Shown here one piece after another: positions 15,944 through 24,380 of a DNA stretch of 64,000 bases (its first letter is position 1; each line of letters begins with the position of its first letter). Origin of the DNA: BOG-1112 sp964611335 (GTDB taxonomy: Bacteria; Bdellovibrionota_B; Oligoflexia; Oligoflexales; Bog-1112); assembly GCA_964611335.1 (NCBI GenBank), contig CAZSXR010000001.1, positions 372,001 through 436,000 of the forward strand. The letters are read 5' to 3'. Both the position numbers and the translations under genes were made by a program. The notes beneath the pieces are model-generated. The model was not told the DNA's origin. It did no database searches and worked only from the letters and a program-made list of their open reading frames with translations.

Positions 15944-18900
15944 TTGCAAACATTAAAACCAAACTTAAAGTCCGTCCCCTATGTTGAGAGATCTTACGAG
16001 ACACTCCAAGATCTTTTCTCTTATTGTGCCAATTGTTTCTCCAAGCAAACAGCTTTGGAGTTCGAAGGAGAAAAGCTGAGCTATGCTCAACTTGATGCTC
16101 TTGCAAATCGTTTTGCACATTACTTGCAATCCCGAGGTGTAAGCCATGGAGACTTCATAGTGCTTTATATGCCTCGTGGAATCGACATGTTCATAGGAAT
16201 GCTTGGTATTTTAAAAGCAGGAGCGGTTTACGTTCCAATGGATCCTCATTCTCCGCTTGAACGTGTTACTTACGTCTACAAAGACTGTCAGGCTAAGTTC
16301 ATAGTCACAACGACAACGCAAATGAAGCCAGATTTTTCTCTTGCTTGTTTATTTCTGGATCAGATTCGTGAGGATTTCGACCGCGTACAGACTCTAACAA
16401 AAATTATCGATAATACCCCTAGTTCTGGAGAAGATCTTGCCTATGTAATTTATACTTCCGGCTCCACAGGACAACCCAAAGGAGTAATGATACGTCACAA
16501 TAGTATAGTCCATTTCATACAATCCGAAAGTTCCATCCTAGGTGTGCGGAGCAACGATATTGTTTTACAAGGCTTCTCTCTTTCTTTTGACATGTCCCTC
16601 GAAGAGATTTGGACCTCATTTTACGCAGGAGCAAAACTTGTCATTGCAAGTCACGAACTGATGACCAGTGGTCCTGACCTAGCTTCTGCACTAAATAAAA
16701 TGGGTATTACAGTATGGCATTGTGTCCCTACTTTACTTTCCATGCAGCAAGAAGATATTCCTAGTTTAAGATTACTCAACCTTGGAGGAGAAGCCTGTCC
16801 TGCAAATTTGGTAGACCGTTGGTATAGAAAAAATAGACGTCTCGTAAACACCTATGGTCCTACAGAAACAACAGTCACCGCAACCTATGCAGAATTGTTT
16901 CCAAACAAAGCTATTACTATAGGTAAAGCTTTACCTGGTTATGAGACCTACGTCGTTGATGAAAATCTTATGCCTGTTCGAGATGGGACGGAAGGTGAAC
17001 TTTGCATCAGTGGGCCAGGGCTTGCTGCGGGTTATATAAACCGTGCCGATCTCACATCTGAAAAATTTACTCTTGCTCCGTTCAATAGAGCCGACGGTAC
17101 TGCTATTTTCTTTTACAGAACCGGAGATCTCGTTCGCATGAACGTAGATCAAGATATTGAATTCCTCGGACGTTTTGACACGCAAATTAAAATACGAGGA
17201 TTTCGTGTCGAACTTTCTGAAATTGAATCTGTTCTTATGCAAGTTCCTGGAGTACAAACGGCCATTGTATCTATGCTCAAAGATAAACACGGATTCGATG
17301 CGCTTGTAGCGTTCATTATTGCAAAAGGTGACTTTCAAGAAGCGCAAGCATGGCATCAGATGCGTTCTAAGCTTCAACCGTACATGATTCCCACTTTGTT
17401 GGAAGTGGTTCCTGACTTGGAAAGATTGCCAAGTGGAAAAGTGGATAGAAAAAAATTGAAATTTCCAGAGAAAGCAAGTCTTGCGCAAAAGACTTTGAAA
17501 AATCCAAGTACAACGATGGAAAAGACCATTCACAAAGTGTGGTCGGAACTCTTTGCGCCTGTTCCTGTTTCTGTTGATGATGATTTCTTTCTTGATTTGG
17601 GGGGACACTCCTTAAAAGCTGCTTTGATGATTTCAAAGCTTCGAAAAGAAGAAGGTCTTTCTTCTATTTCTATACAATCTGTTTACAAAAATCGAAGCAT
17701 AGCGAGTCTTGCTGAATTTCTAACGGAGAAAGAAAAAGAGTACTCTGCAAGTGATTCTTCCAAATTGAAATTTAAAGAAGTGCCAAAACTACGTTACGCT
17801 AAATGTGTAAGCGCACAAGCGGTGAGCCTATTTTTTCTTTTCGGAATTTTAGCTTTGCAATGGTTCCTGCCTTATCTTGCTTATAATTTTGCTTTAGTAA
17901 AAAATTATTCGATGCTTGGGTCTGTAGGATTTTCCTTTCTTGCCATTTCAGTCATGCTTCCTTTGAACTTTATTTTAGCCATACTTACAAAAAAACTTCT
18001 AATAGGTACCTACAAAGCAGGAGAATATCCTATTTGGGGATCTTATTATTTTCGTTGGTGGTTAGTTCGACGACTGCACTCTATGGTTCCTACAGCGTTA
18101 TTTCAGGGAACTCCGCTCTTGAATTTCTATTATAGAATGCTTGGTGCCAAAATTGGCAAAGATGTCTTCTTGAATTCTGCAAATTGCGATACGTGGGATA
18201 TGATTTCTATCGGTGATGGTTCTGTTATTTCAGAAGGTGTGACCTTCAGTTGCAGTTCTGTCGAAGCAGGAATTTTGAAAATCGGCCCTATTACTATAGG
18301 AGAACGTTGTTACGTTGGAAACAACTCTGTTTTAGGTATGAATACGAAGATGGAAGATACTTCGCAAATCGAAGAGCTTTCTCTTCTTTCCAATAACAAA
18401 ACCATTCCTGCACAGGAAGTGTGGTCTGGATCACCTGCTCGAAAAACAGCTCGTGTTGAAAAAATTCCTGCAAAAAACGCAAACCATATGCCTTGGCCTC
18501 TCGTTGTTGCTCAAGTGTTGATGGTGATGACGCTTCCCCTCTTCGCCTTAGGTCCAGTATTGCCAGGAATTCTCTTTGTTTTACATAAAAATACAGACAT
18601 CAGTCTTTTAAGCTTCTGGGTACACACTCCCTGGCTTGCTCTGTCTTACATTGTTTTCAGTTGTCTTTTGATTGTTGCATGCAAATGGATCATACTGGGT
18701 CGGCTGAAAGCTGAAAATATCTCCCTAGCAAGTTTTAAATATCTTCGCTTTTGGTTTGTTGGACATTTGATGGAGTTGAGTCTTGCAAGTGTAAGACCTA
18801 TTTATGCAACACTCTACTTAGCTCCTTGGTTCCGTATGCTCGGAGTAAAGCTGGGTAAACGTGCAGAAGTTTCCACAGCTTCCGGTGTAACATGGGATCT

Positions 18901-19888
18901 GTTGAGCATTGCGGATGAATCTTTCGTCGCAGATGGTGTGACTCTAGGTGTTCCTCGAATTTATAATGGTGAAGTGCAGTTAAAAGAAACAAGTATTGGA
19001 AACAGAACATTCTTAGGAAATAGTGCACTCGTTCCTGCGGGTACTCAACTTGCAGACAATATGCTTGTAGGCTGTTTGTCGACACCTCCTCGTGAACGTG
19101 AGCAACAGGCTCAATCTTTCGCTTCGTGGTTTGGATCTCCTGCGATTTACTTACCACAAAGACAGATCTTCAATGAATTCGATGACTCCACAACTTTTTA
19201 TCCACCGAAAAAACTATATGCACTGCGTCTTTTAATAGAAGGTGTGCGCATACTTTTACCGATGAACTTTGCATTGATTTTCGGTTCTGCTGTGATCGCA
19301 AGTTTCTTTAGTCTTTATAATAGCGGCATAGGCAATGCAGCTATTATAAGTATCCTGCCATTCTTATACTTAGGATATGGACTTGCTTCCTTGTTTGTAA
19401 CCGTTTTGATCAAAGAATTGTTGATGGGAACCTACACACCGACGGTTCAACCTTTGTGGAGCCACTTTGTCTGGCGCAGCGAGTTGGTTACAACATTGTA
19501 TGAAAATTTACCTGTGCCTGCTTTGATGGATCACCTACGAGGAACTCCATTCATCAATATGTGTTTGAGGATCATGGGTTCCAAAGTTGGAAAACGTGTG
19601 TACACCGATACTACAGACATTACGGAACATGATGTTGTCGAAATCGGAGATGATGCAGCTCTGAATGACAATTGTGGATTGCAAACCCACTTGTTTGAAG
19701 AACGCATTATGAAAGTTTCCAAAGTCACCATCGGAGAACGTTGTACAGTCGGTGCAGTTGCAATCGTGCTTTATGATGCAGTGATGGAAGCAGACTCTCA
19801 GTTAGGTGACTTATCAATGCTGATGAAGGGTGAAACCCTTCCTGCGCAAACAGAATGGGAAGGCTTGCCTGCACAACGTGTTCGTTGA
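15944..19888 (+). CDS. Single-module non-ribosomal peptide synthetase of the Pls/PosA type (A-T-membrane-terminal domains)
   Basis: 1314 residues. Adenylation domain 1-500 with YTSGSTGQPKGV (about 168-179), FDMSLEEIW, NTYGPTETT and YRTGD; carrier domain with LGGHSL (Ser near 556) for the phosphopantetheine arm; then alternating membrane helices (about 624-700, 850-920, 1090-1150) and three related left-handed-beta-helix-like blocks (about 730-836, 960-1060, 1200-1306). This is the layout of epsilon-polylysine synthetase-like enzymes, which polymerise one amino acid without a thioesterase. Aligning by eye to the GrsA A domain gives pocket residues D-M-E-H-N-G-T-V-T-K; Asp then Glu at the third position suggests a basic substrate (Lys/Orn/Dab-like), an inference. 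TTG start with GGGAG 6 bases upstream. It is a single gene with no other assembly-line gene nearby. Confidence 0.88.
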   Translation: MQTLKPNLKSVPYVERSYETLQDLFSYCANCFSKQTALEFEGEKLSYAQLDALANRFAHYLQSRGVSHGDFIVLYMPRGIDMFIGMLGILKAGAVYVPMDPHSPLERVTYVYKDCQAKFIVTTTTQMKPDFSLACLFLDQIREDFDRVQTLTKIIDNTPSSGEDLAYVIYTSGSTGQPKGVMIRHNSIVHFIQSESSILGVRSNDIVLQGFSLSFDMSLEEIWTSFYAGAKLVIASHELMTSGPDLASALNKMGITVWHCVPTLLSMQQEDIPSLRLLNLGGEACPANLVDRWYRKNRRLVNTYGPTETTVTATYAELFPNKAITIGKALPGYETYVVDENLMPVRDGTEGELCISGPGLAAGYINRADLTSEKFTLAPFNRADGTAIFFYRTGDLVRMNVDQDIEFLGRFDTQIKIRGFRVELSEIESVLMQVPGVQTAIVSMLKDKHGFDALVAFIIAKGDFQEAQAWHQMRSKLQPYMIPTLLEVVPDLERLPSGKVDRKKLKFPEKASLAQKTLKNPSTTMEKTIHKVWSELFAPVPVSVDDDFFLDLGGHSLKAALMISKLRKEEGLSSISIQSVYKNRSIASLAEFLTEKEKEYSASDSSKLKFKEVPKLRYAKCVSAQAVSLFFLFGILALQWFLPYLAYNFALVKNYSMLGSVGFSFLAISVMLPLNFILAILTKKLLIGTYKAGEYPIWGSYYFRWWLVRRLHSMVPTALFQGTPLLNFYYRMLGAKIGKDVFLNSANCDTWDMISIGDGSVISEGVTFSCSSVEAGILKIGPITIGERCYVGNNSVLGMNTKMEDTSQIEELSLLSNNKTIPAQEVWSGSPARKTARVEKIPAKNANHMPWPLVVAQVLMVMTLPLFALGPVLPGILFVLHKNTDISLLSFWVHTPWLALSYIVFSCLLIVACKWIILGRLKAENISLASFKYLRFWFVGHLMELSLASVRPIYATLYLAPWFRMLGVKLGKRAEVSTASGVTWDLLSIADESFVADGVTLGVPRIYNGEVQLKETSIGNRTFLGNSALVPAGTQLADNMLVGCLSTPPREREQQAQSFASWFGSPAIYLPQRQIFNEFDDSTTFYPPKKLYALRLLIEGVRILLPMNFALIFGSAVIASFFSLYNSGIGNAAIISILPFLYLGYGLASLFVTVLIKELLMGTYTPTVQPLWSHFVWRSELVTTLYENLPVPALMDHLRGTPFINMCLRIMGSKVGKRVYTDTTDITEHDVVEIGDDAALNDNCGLQTHLFEERIMKVSKVTIGERCTVGAVAIVLYDAVMEADSQLGDLSMLMKGETLPAQTEWEGLPAQRVR

Positions 19889-19962
19889 TTTCCACTTTTT
19901 ACAAACTCACAATTAGAGGAGACATTGTGAGTATAGAAAGATATGAATTCTATCCTGGTATG

Positions 19963-20454
19963 CTACCCTTCGGATTCATCTGTGTTTAAAACATAAACAA
20001 TCCCGAAATAACATGAAGTGCTATCCGAGGACTGATATTCGTAGACACCTAATTGAATACTATTCTCACTATCATTTGTAGAACGACTGACAAGAATTCC
20101 TACATGGGTATCCTCAAGAAAACAATCTGGTTTATCTCCAATCACATCTAAGATGAAATACTCTTTTCCATGAAATCTCTTTAATAATTTTTTTCCTTCA
20201 TAGAAGGTTTGAAGACTTCTTAAAGTTCCTTCACGTCCTATTTGAACTTGAAAGTTGGGATATCTTCTTTCTGTTCCGAGTTCTGGATATTTATACAAGG
20301 CTTCTGTTTCAATGCCCCTTATGAGATCTTCATTAGGGTCGGGAATAACCACCATCTCCTGCGAGAGCGTTGAAAGGTTTTCTGCGTGTAGAGTTTGTAG
20401 GGAGCTTAAAGATAAAAAAGTGAGAGAGAGTATCATTTTTCTACCAGAATACAT
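19963..20454 (-). CDS. Exported protein of unknown function
   Basis: 163 residues from ATG 20454, which has AGGAG 6 bases upstream; longer in-frame starts lack this. Signal peptide about 1-25 (ends TLHA). The mature part has a Tyr/Glu-rich middle (EALYKYPELGTERRYP) and two Cys residues that could pair (in DCFLED and SCYFGI). No family recognised. It converges with the peptide synthetase (74 bases between stops), so it is not in that operon. Confidence 0.7.
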   Translation of the reverse strand: MYSGRKMILSLTFLSLSSLQTLHAENLSTLSQEMVVIPDPNEDLIRGIETEALYKYPELGTERRYPNFQVQIGREGTLRSLQTFYEGKKLLKRFHGKEYFILDVIGDKPDCFLEDTHVGILVSRSTNDSENSIQLGVYEYQSSDSTSCYFGIVYVLNTDESEG

Positions 20455-20792
20455 AACGTTCTCCTGCATGAACTTAGATGCTTTCAAATTCCACACTATC
20501 GTATATCAACTTTGAATTCATAAATCCTGCGCGATATTAATATATTTAAGTGGCTGGATTTTACTTCCTCAGATCTCATTTTGATGAAATATAAGCTTCT
20601 GATTTTACTAAAAAAGACATCAAATCCTTTTTTTTTAAGAAGAAAATCCAGATCTCAGCATTTAAGCAGTGAATTCGGTTGCCCACTTTATAGGGACTTG
20701 ATAACATTCGGGGAACTTATCAGCTTTTGTTAGCCCTCTGCTGGTGTCTTAACTTAAAGCGACGTTTCTGAAATTTTAGGAGTTAGAAAGAA
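20455..20792. other. Intergenic region, divergent promoter space
   Basis: 338 bases between the divergent exported-protein gene and the RRM protein gene. AT-rich, with a run of T around 20630. It must hold both promoters, and the untranslated leader of the RRM gene is likely here. I see no open frame and no convincing riboswitch or named motif. Confidence 0.5.
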
Positions 20793-21161
20793 ATGCAAAG
20801 CTCGAAACTGTTTGTAGGTGGATTATCGTACAGCACCGATGAACAAAAATTGACTGAAGCCTTCAGTCAGTATGGTGAAGTGACCAGTGCGGTTGTTATT
20901 CGTGATAAAGCGAGTGGGGATAGCAAAGGGTTTGGTTTTGTTGAAATGAAAAGTCAATCTGAAGCGCAAGCTGCGATGGATGCATTAAACGGAGCAAATC
21001 TTGATGGTCGTCGTATTGCAGTCAACGAAGCACGTGAACGCGAAGGCGGTCGTCGTGATGGCGGTGGCGGTGGTATGGGCGGCGGACGCGGCGGCAGACC
21101 ACCTTACGGTGGCGGCGGCATGGGTGGTGGAATGGGTGGCGGCAACAAACGCCGCTTCTAA
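20793..21161 (+). CDS. RRM-type RNA-binding protein with glycine-rich tail
   Basis: 122 residues. One RNA-recognition motif (about 3-82) with RNP2 LFVGGLSY and RNP1 KGFGFVEM, followed by an Arg/Gly-rich tail (about 88-122) ending NKRRF. Bacterial members of this family are often cold-induced and bind single-stranded RNA in the cytoplasm. The start has AGGAG at the right spacing. The tail is high in GC compared with its surroundings because of Gly codons. A strong hairpin terminator follows, so this is likely a single-gene transcript. Confidence 0.93.
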   Translation: MQSSKLFVGGLSYSTDEQKLTEAFSQYGEVTSAVVIRDKASGDSKGFGFVEMKSQSEAQAAMDALNGANLDGRRIAVNEAREREGGRRDGGGGGMGGGRGGRPPYGGGGMGGGMGGGNKRRF

Positions 21162-21203
21162 TTCCGATCATCTAGCATCCTCGCTAGTATATATCTGGTA
21201 AAG

Positions 21204-21231
21204 AGAGCTTTGTGTTTAGGCACAAAGCTCT
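21204..21231 (+). terminator. Rho-independent-like terminator after the RRM gene
   Basis: Perfect 11-bp stem AGAGCTTTGTG/CACAAAGCTCT with loop TTTAGG, followed by a T-rich stretch (TTGTCTATCTGGGTTTTTT). Lies 43 bases after the RRM stop. Confidence 0.75.
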
Positions 21232-21268
21232 TTGTCTATCTGGGTTTTTTTAAACAGGAGTCTTTGCT

Positions 21269-21844
21269 ATGGCTAAAACACTTTCTACGATGCTTCCTCT
21301 TGGTACACTTCTCCCTCGTTTTTCACTACCCGATACAGAAGGACGTTTGCAGAGCTTCGATGCTTTTCCTAAAGCGCAAGCTTATCTCGTGATGTTTATC
21401 TGTAACCATTGTCCTTACGTTGTGCATGTTCGAGACGGGATGATCAAACTTGCACAAGACTTGCAAAAGCAGGGGGTCGCTGTTCTGGCAATCAATTCCA
21501 ATGATATTTCCGTCTATCCTGAAGACAGCCCTGCGCAAATGAAAATCTATTCAGAAAAATACCATTATCCCTTTCCCTATCTTTTTGATGAGGATCAAAG
21601 TGTTGCAAAAGCTTTCAAAGCTGCCTGCACTCCTGACTTCTTTCTTTTCGATGCTACAAAACATTTGGTCTACAGAGGTCAAATGGATGATAGCAGACCT
21701 GGCAAAGATATTCCTGTGGACGGAGCAGATATTCTCAAAGCTGTAGCAGATATGTTTGCAGGAAAAAAACCTTCTGAAAATACACAAAAGCCTTCCATGG
21801 GGTGTAATATCAAATGGAAGCCCAACAATGAGCCTAAATATTAA
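21269..21844 (+). CDS. Thioredoxin-fold redoxin (AhpC/TSA-type) family protein
   Basis: 191 residues, cytoplasmic (no signal peptide). The pattern matches redoxins: LPRFSLPDTEGR, a hydrophobic strand ending FICNHCPYV with a CNHC active-site pair (about 45-51), then TPDFFLFD with the cis-Pro loop. These proteins reduce peroxides or disulfides; the partner is unknown. AACAGGAG precedes the ATG. One exact GGACGGAGC word lies inside (Asp-Gly-Ala frame). The next small gene follows 10 bases after the stop. Confidence 0.88.
   Translation: MAKTLSTMLPLGTLLPRFSLPDTEGRLQSFDAFPKAQAYLVMFICNHCPYVVHVRDGMIKLAQDLQKQGVAVLAINSNDISVYPEDSPAQMKIYSEKYHYPFPYLFDEDQSVAKAFKAACTPDFFLFDATKHLVYRGQMDDSRPGKDIPVDGADILKAVADMFAGKKPSENTQKPSMGCNIKWKPNNEPKY
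21718..21726 (+). repeat. GGACGGAGC dispersed word, copy 2
   Basis: Exact 9-mer inside the redoxin gene, read as (V)-D-G-A. Confidence 0.85.
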
Positions 21845-21854
21845 AGAGACAAAA

Positions 21855-22043
21855 ATGGAAGACGATCCACGTAAGATCATTGAATTTCGCAAAAAGAAAA
21901 AACCTGCAGAGTGGAAAATTCAGTATCAGGTGCAAAGAAAAAAGAATTTTCGTAAAGACAAGATGATCTTCTGGATCAAGTTTCTTGTCTACTTAGGGCT
22001 TGTTTCTTATGTTCTGCAACAGTGTGGTATCGTTTCTTATTAG
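21855..22043 (+). CDS. Small basic membrane protein
   Basis: 62 residues from ATG 21855 with AAGAGA upstream. The first 37 residues are highly charged (MEDDPRKIIEFRKKKKPAEW onward), followed by one transmembrane helix (about 39-58, FWIKFLVYLGLVSYVL). No family recognised. It follows the redoxin gene by 10 bases on the same strand and is closed by a terminator, so the two likely form one transcript. Confidence 0.65.
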   Translation: MEDDPRKIIEFRKKKKPAEWKIQYQVQRKKNFRKDKMIFWIKFLVYLGLVSYVLQQCGIVSY

Positions 22044-22072
22044 CGTTTTTGTTCAATCATTTCAGAGATAGG

Positions 22073-22093
22073 AAGGGAGTATTAAACTCCCTT
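22073..22093. terminator. Terminator hairpin between convergent genes
   Basis: 8-bp stem AAGGGAGT/ACTCCCTT, loop ATTAA, followed on the plus strand by TTCTTATTTG. Placed between the redoxin/small-protein transcript and the converging lipoprotein gene. Confidence 0.7.
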
Positions 22094-22107
22094 TTCTTAT
22101 TTGTAGA

Positions 22108-23652
22108 TTAGCTTTTTGCAGGAGTATGGAAGAGGTTTTTAGCTTTCTTCTTAATCTCAGGCTCATGAACTTTTGCGATTTCAGGAATGAAATCGATGAA
22201 TACGGCTTCCAAATCTGTGTAAGATTTTTCGCGACGAGAATGGTCGACATCTTTACGGTGTCTTGTTACGAAACTGATAAGACTTTCGTTTTTACCTTTG
22301 TAAGCATTGTCGAAGTCTACATCATTTTCCATTTTTGCTTTTCCGATTTCAGAATCCATAGCAGCCAAGAATCTAAGATGAGGTGCATCTACTAAATCCA
22401 GGAAGCTGTAGTCTATAGAACCATCTACGCTAGCTCTCAATAGATCATCTTGAATAACCATAACACGTGGGCTATCGCTATGACCTTTGTGTGCGTTAGA
22501 TGATAACCAGGAGTCTTGTAGACGGTAGTCTAACCATGCAAAGATGTCAGAAACAAAACTTTTGTTCTCACCGATACGAGTTCTGAGATCATGTATATAA
22601 GAACTCAGTGTGTTTGTAGAATCACCAAGACTTGCTAAGTAATTTGTGTTGTCGACCGCTGTTGTAAGAGCTTTGGAGCCAACATTTGCCATATAAGTTG
22701 CAGTTCTGTCGCAATCTAAACGTGTGTAGCTCTCGATTTTATTGGCATCGATAGCTTTCAGTGGGTTCTGTTCGTTCAAAATCGAAAAGATATCAGCACT
22801 TGTATAGTTGTTGTTTTGATCATTTGCTAAGAAACTAACGATTCTGTTTGCGTGAGTTCCATTGATATTATTGGCTTCCGTTGTGAATCCATAATATTCC
22901 AAGGTCTCGTAGTTTTTTATCGAAGGAAGTCGTGAATATGCATAGTAGGTATGACTTTCATCGACTTTGCGGAATTCGCTATGAGTTCCACTGAAAACAA
23001 CGCCAGGAAGATATTTTGTAGATCTCAAGAGGCTTGTTGCATTGTCGAAATCACGTTGAGTGATTTCACTTGCTCGAGCGAGTTTAGAAGTGTTGATGAA
23101 TGCCATGGCGTTAAGAACTTTACGTTTAACAACATCATCTGCATCGGGAACATTGAGAGAGACCATACAAGCTTTGTGGAAAGGTGTCTGACTCATATCC
23201 AGATTTTTTTCGAAAGCATCGAGGCGACTGAGTAGAACTTGAATCTGCTCGTTGTTTTCAATTTTAATTTCGCCATGCTGGGTATTTGCGATCGCAGCTC
23301 TAAGATCGGACAATTGTTCCTTTATTGTATCAAGGCTTCCTTTGTCTGCAGCAGAAGATTCTTTAAGAGGGGTCATGAGATCCTGAACTTTTGCTTCTAA
23401 TGTTTTCACAAGTTCGCTTGTGTCGAAGCTAGGATCTTTTTTTATAGCGTTTTTTATAGCATCTACATTTTCTTTCAAAGTCTGTAGAGTTTTCGCAAGC
23501 TCTGCTTTTTCTTTTGCTTGAGCTTCTCCAAGAGTATTGTCGACTTCTTTTTCTTTTTTGTCGACACGGCTTTCTGTCTTTGCATTGTCTTTCCCACAGC
23601 CAACTAGACCCATAGCTGCAGTTAATACGATTCCATTAACAAAAAATTTCAT
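22108..23652 (-). CDS. Large lipoprotein with coiled-coil N-terminus, unknown function
   Basis: 514 residues. Signal peptide with lipobox GLVGC (Cys about residue 19), so lipid-anchored. Residues about 25-150 are Lys/Glu/Ala-rich with heptad periodicity, a long coiled coil. The C-terminal 350 residues are globular-looking (motifs such as SRLPSIKNYETLEYYGF, DIFAWLDYRLQDSW and SFLDLVDAPHLRFLAAM) but match nothing I recognise. Single gene: terminator downstream and divergent ankyrin gene upstream. Confidence 0.82.
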   Translation of the reverse strand: MKFFVNGIVLTAAMGLVGCGKDNAKTESRVDKKEKEVDNTLGEAQAKEKAELAKTLQTLKENVDAIKNAIKKDPSFDTSELVKTLEAKVQDLMTPLKESSAADKGSLDTIKEQLSDLRAAIANTQHGEIKIENNEQIQVLLSRLDAFEKNLDMSQTPFHKACMVSLNVPDADDVVKRKVLNAMAFINTSKLARASEITQRDFDNATSLLRSTKYLPGVVFSGTHSEFRKVDESHTYYAYSRLPSIKNYETLEYYGFTTEANNINGTHANRIVSFLANDQNNNYTSADIFSILNEQNPLKAIDANKIESYTRLDCDRTATYMANVGSKALTTAVDNTNYLASLGDSTNTLSSYIHDLRTRIGENKSFVSDIFAWLDYRLQDSWLSSNAHKGHSDSPRVMVIQDDLLRASVDGSIDYSFLDLVDAPHLRFLAAMDSEIGKAKMENDVDFDNAYKGKNESLISFVTRHRKDVDHSRREKSYTDLEAVFIDFIPEIAKVHEPEIKKKAKNLFHTPAKS

Positions 23653-23791
23653 AACGACTCCTAATGAGGTTTACAAATGAGGTTTGCTTATAAACAACCC
23701 CCATTTTGAAAACTATCCGTAGGAACTACGGTGATTCTTTCAATTTTCTGTGCTAAAACTTAGCACCTTCAAATCAATAAAGGATCTAGAC

Positions 23792-24373
23792 ATGCGTTTA
23801 TTAAAAAAAAATTTTCTAATTTTAACTCTTTGCCTTTCCTTTGAATCTCTCTTCGCCATAGGTGTGACACCCGATGAGAGGCTTATTTACGCGGTAAAAG
23901 GCGTGAAATCAGGTCTTGCTCTTTTAAGTTGTGTTTTTCTCAATCCCTTAGCAGGACTTTTTGTGTCTTACTACCAACCGGATGAAAACCGAAGCGATCT
24001 TGTCAGAATTGATGCGGCTCTTGAAGATGGGGCGAATATAGATTTCCAGGAGCTTTACAGTGGGTATACAGCTCTGATCTATGCAGCTTACAAAGGCTAT
24101 CCTAAAATTGCAGCACACCTTCTTGCGAAAGGTGCAAATATAGAAGTGAAAGAATACGAGGGATACGATGCCCTCTCGATGGCAAACTATTACGTTAAAG
24201 AATACACCTTAGATTATGAGCGAAATGAAAGCAGAGAGCTTTCCGCTTGGTTCACAGCAGAAATGAAACAAAGCCACCGAGAATATTATCAGAGATTTAT
24301 AGATCGCTATCAAGAGATTGTAGATTTGATTGAAGCTTCGACTCACTCAATACAGTCGAGTTGGCTCTGGTAA
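23792..24373 (+). CDS. Exported ankyrin-repeat protein
   Basis: 193 residues from ATG 23792, chosen because AAAGGA lies 8 bases upstream (the open frame begins at 23750). Signal peptide about 1-22 (ends SLFA), then a hydrophobic segment (about 40-60). Residues about 72-130 hold two ankyrin repeats: IDAALEDGANIDFQELYSG followed by YTALIYAAYKGYPKIAAHLL and AKGANIEVKEYEGYDALSMA. The C-terminus is Tyr/Glu/Arg-rich helix. Ankyrin repeats mediate protein contacts; exported bacterial ones may be host- or envelope-directed, which the sequence cannot decide. Confidence 0.8.
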   Translation: MRLLKKNFLILTLCLSFESLFAIGVTPDERLIYAVKGVKSGLALLSCVFLNPLAGLFVSYYQPDENRSDLVRIDAALEDGANIDFQELYSGYTALIYAAYKGYPKIAAHLLAKGANIEVKEYEGYDALSMANYYVKEYTLDYERNESRELSAWFTAEMKQSHREYYQRFIDRYQEIVDLIEASTHSIQSSWLW

Positions 24374-24380
24374 AATTTTT

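Noticed and set aside
16931..17608. 225-codon minus-strand open frame
   Set aside because: Antisense of the adenylation domain of the peptide synthetase, with no family signal.
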